Below are positions 6,680 through 7,870 of a stretch of 7,870 nt of DNA, piece after piece. A model generated the notes under the pieces. That model did no database searches. It worked only from the letters and a program-made list of their open reading frames with translations, and was not told the origin of the DNA. The first letter of the stretch is position 1, and each line of letters opens with the position of its first letter. The translations under genes were made by a program, and so were the position numbers. The DNA is from JBHHYR01 sp046757585 (GTDB lineage Bacteria; Desulfobacterota; Binatia; HRBIN30). The stretch spans positions 1 to 7,870 of the forward strand of contig JBHHYR010000193.1 of the NCBI GenBank assembly GCA_046757585.1, given 5' to 3'.

Positions 6680-7396
6680 ATGGGCCCGTCAGACGATCGT
6701 ACGTTGTCTCCCGGGGAGTTCCTCGAGGAATGTTCCGGGTTCAAGCGCGCGCACGCGCCGCAAAGTGCCTTCATGCGCAAGCTGATGAGCGGTCAGTGCA
6801 GCCGGGCCGAGCTGGTGCGCTGGGCCAAGGATGCGCACTACTATACGGAGCCGGCGGTCCCGAGCATCGCGGCGTGGCTCAGTCAGGCGCCGATCGTGCC
6901 GAACCGCGACATCTACGCCGCGCTGGGGCGCAACCTCGCGGGTGAGATGGGCTACATTCGGGAAGCGGAGCATTACCAGCTCTACGTGCAGTTTCTCGAG
7001 GGGCTCGGCGTGTCGCTGGAGGAGGTGCGAGCGTATCTACCGCTTGCGACTACCCTCGGGGCAGCGGCCGCGATGGGCTATTTCTGCCGTTGCTCGTTCG
7101 AGGAGGGGCTGGGTGCCTTCGGCCTGGCGGTGGAGATGCAGGTGCCCGGGCGCGCCGCCGGTGCGCAGGTGATCTATGAAGCGTTGCGGGACCATTACGG
7201 CCTCGATCGGCGGACCTTGGAGTTCTACGAGATCCATGTCGAGGCCGAAGACGAGCACGGCAGTAATGCCATGAAGGCCGTCGAGTGGTTTGCGCAGACA
7301 GCGCAGCAGCAGGCTCGTGTACGCCGCGCCTTTCGCTGGAGCGTGCTGGCGCATACGGCGATGATCGAAGGGTTTGATCGCTTGCTCGATGCCTAG
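6680..7396 (+). CDS. Heme-oxygenase-like diiron / PqqC-TenA superfamily protein
   Basis: A 238-residue, all-helical protein resembling the TenA/PqqC group often annotated as iron-containing redox enzyme. GEMGYIREAEHYQLYVQFLEGLG holds Glu89 and His98. AVEMQVPG gives Glu152. The helix IHVEAEDEH gives His186, Glu190 and His193, reproducing the H-x3-D-x2-H spacing of heme-oxygenase-like diiron oxidases, with Glu in place of Asp. The set is nearly complete, but the first glutamate ligand cannot be assigned with certainty (Glu89 or Glu95). Such proteins oxidise or cleave small molecules with O2, or, in the PqqC branch, complete a cofactor. Cys-based thiaminase features of TenA are not evident. It faces the VOC-like/LLM/dehydrogenase operon across 74 bases, suggesting shared regulation. 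No signal peptide or membrane segment is seen. Confidence 0.85.
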   Translation: MGPSDDRTLSPGEFLEECSGFKRAHAPQSAFMRKLMSGQCSRAELVRWAKDAHYYTEPAVPSIAAWLSQAPIVPNRDIYAALGRNLAGEMGYIREAEHYQLYVQFLEGLGVSLEEVRAYLPLATTLGAAAAMGYFCRCSFEEGLGAFGLAVEMQVPGRAAGAQVIYEALRDHYGLDRRTLEFYEIHVEAEDEHGSNAMKAVEWFAQTAQQQARVRRAFRWSVLAHTAMIEGFDRLLDA

Positions 7397-7516
7397 CAGC
7401 CCGGTGCAAAACAGGACCCCTACTGCGGGTAGCTATTTTCCGCCGGCTCTGCGTTGCCGCATCCTCCCGGTGCTTCCAGGGTACCGGTGTCGCGCACCTA
7501 CTGGGCAGCCGCTGCT
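7397..7516. other. Convergent intergenic gap, no terminator seen
   Basis: These 120 bases separate the ends of the diiron-type gene and the ACR3 gene. One weak inverted pair is visible (CCGGT at 7467-7471 with ACCGG at 7483-7487, loop of eleven bases) and no T-run follows it on either strand. Confidence 0.35.
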
Positions 7517-7870
7517 TTACGCAGTACTCCCCTGGCTCGGCAGCGGGGGCTTGCGTGCAGAGGGGGGGGACGGCGCCGCCGTGAGATCGGCTGCCGGTAC
7601 GATCTCGGCCCCGAAGTAGCGACGCTGGAAGAACAAGGCCACGTTCACCAGACTGATCAGCACCGGAACCTCGACCAGTGGCCCGATGACGGCGGCGAAC
7701 GCAGCACCGGAATCGATACCGAACACGGCTACGGCCACGGCAATCGCAAGCTCGAAATTGTTGCTGGCGGCAGTAAACGCAAGGGTTGCCGTTTTTGAAT
7801 AATCGGCGCCGATCTTGATGAGCCCGACCATGTAATCCGGATGGCCGTGCAGGAACACGATCGCGAGCGC
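7517..7870 (-). CDS. acr3: ACR3-family arsenite efflux protein, partial and apparently internally deleted
   Basis: The frame is open at the right edge, so the 5' end lies outside; 117 residues and a TAA stop are visible. The C-terminal part is unmistakably ACR3: KIGADYSKTATLAF, then FTAASNNFELAIAVAV, AAVIGPLVEVPV and FQRRYFG, covering the last two membrane segments. The family exports As(OH)3 across the inner membrane and has about ten membrane segments in 340-400 residues. Oddly, the residues just before (FLHGHPDYMVGLI, 7818-7855) match the start of the fourth membrane segment, which in ordinary ACR3 continues into the conserved GLARCIAMV with its essential cysteine. Here they run straight into KIGADY without a frameshift, so about five central segments seem missing. 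Such a protein is unlikely to transport arsenite. The stop is followed by no clear terminator. Confidence 0.85.
   Translation of the reverse strand, partial: ALAIVFLHGHPDYMVGLIKIGADYSKTATLAFTAASNNFELAIAVAVAVFGIDSGAAFAAVIGPLVEVPVLISLVNVALFFQRRYFGAEIVPAADLTAAPSPPSARKPPLPSQGSTA

Noticed and set aside
7454..7798. Plus-strand open frame antisense to the ACR3 gene
   Set aside because: No recognisable domain, and the opposite strand encodes a clear ACR3 C-terminus.
7800..7858. A complete small membrane protein starting at 7858
   Set aside because: The codon there is GTG inside a frame that stays open to the window edge, and the upstream residues (ALAI) continue the membrane segment, so the real start lies beyond 7870.

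Overview
This is a GC-rich bacterial window whose coding regions are packed tightly on both strands. The gene mix is SDR dehydrogenase, lipase-like hydrolase, F420-type luciferase-like oxidoreductase, D-2-hydroxyacid dehydrogenase and a PqqC/TenA-like protein. It suits an environmental, probably uncultured high-GC bacterium (a Binatota, Rokubacteria, deltaproteobacterial or actinobacterial type). No rRNA or marker gene is present, so the lineage is a guess. I see no tRNA, CRISPR array, insertion sequence or phage gene.

Layout from left to right. Bases 1-244 hold no convincing gene, only G/C-rich inverted segments and the ribosome binding site of the next gene. An SDR dehydrogenase (245-1024, +) converges on an alpha/beta hydrolase (1087-2247, -). 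Upstream of the hydrolase on the same strand lies a NYN-domain protein with a C-terminal winged-helix (OST-HTH/LOTUS-like) segment (2296-3339, -). A TIGR04282/DUF2064 nucleotidyltransferase-like glycosyltransferase (3447-4145, +) diverges from the NYN gene and overlaps tail to tail with the next gene.

Bases 6605 down to 4139 form a clear three-gene minus-strand operon: a VOC/glyoxalase-like protein, then an F420-type LLM oxidoreductase, then a D-2-hydroxyacid dehydrogenase. The reading frames overlap at each junction (GTGA, then TGATG), so the genes are very probably translationally coupled. A 74-base gap separates this operon from a divergent heme-oxygenase-like diiron (PqqC/TenA superfamily) protein (6680-7396, +). 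These four genes look like one small-molecule redox module, but the substrate cannot be read from sequence.

The right edge holds the 3' part of an ACR3 arsenite efflux gene (7517-7870, -). Its protein appears to join the start of the fourth membrane segment directly to the last two, skipping the middle of the transporter in frame. This is the most unexpected observation in the window. The TIGR04282 gene carries an arsenosugar label in some databases, giving a second weak arsenic link, but the two genes are about 3.4 kb apart and not in one operon.
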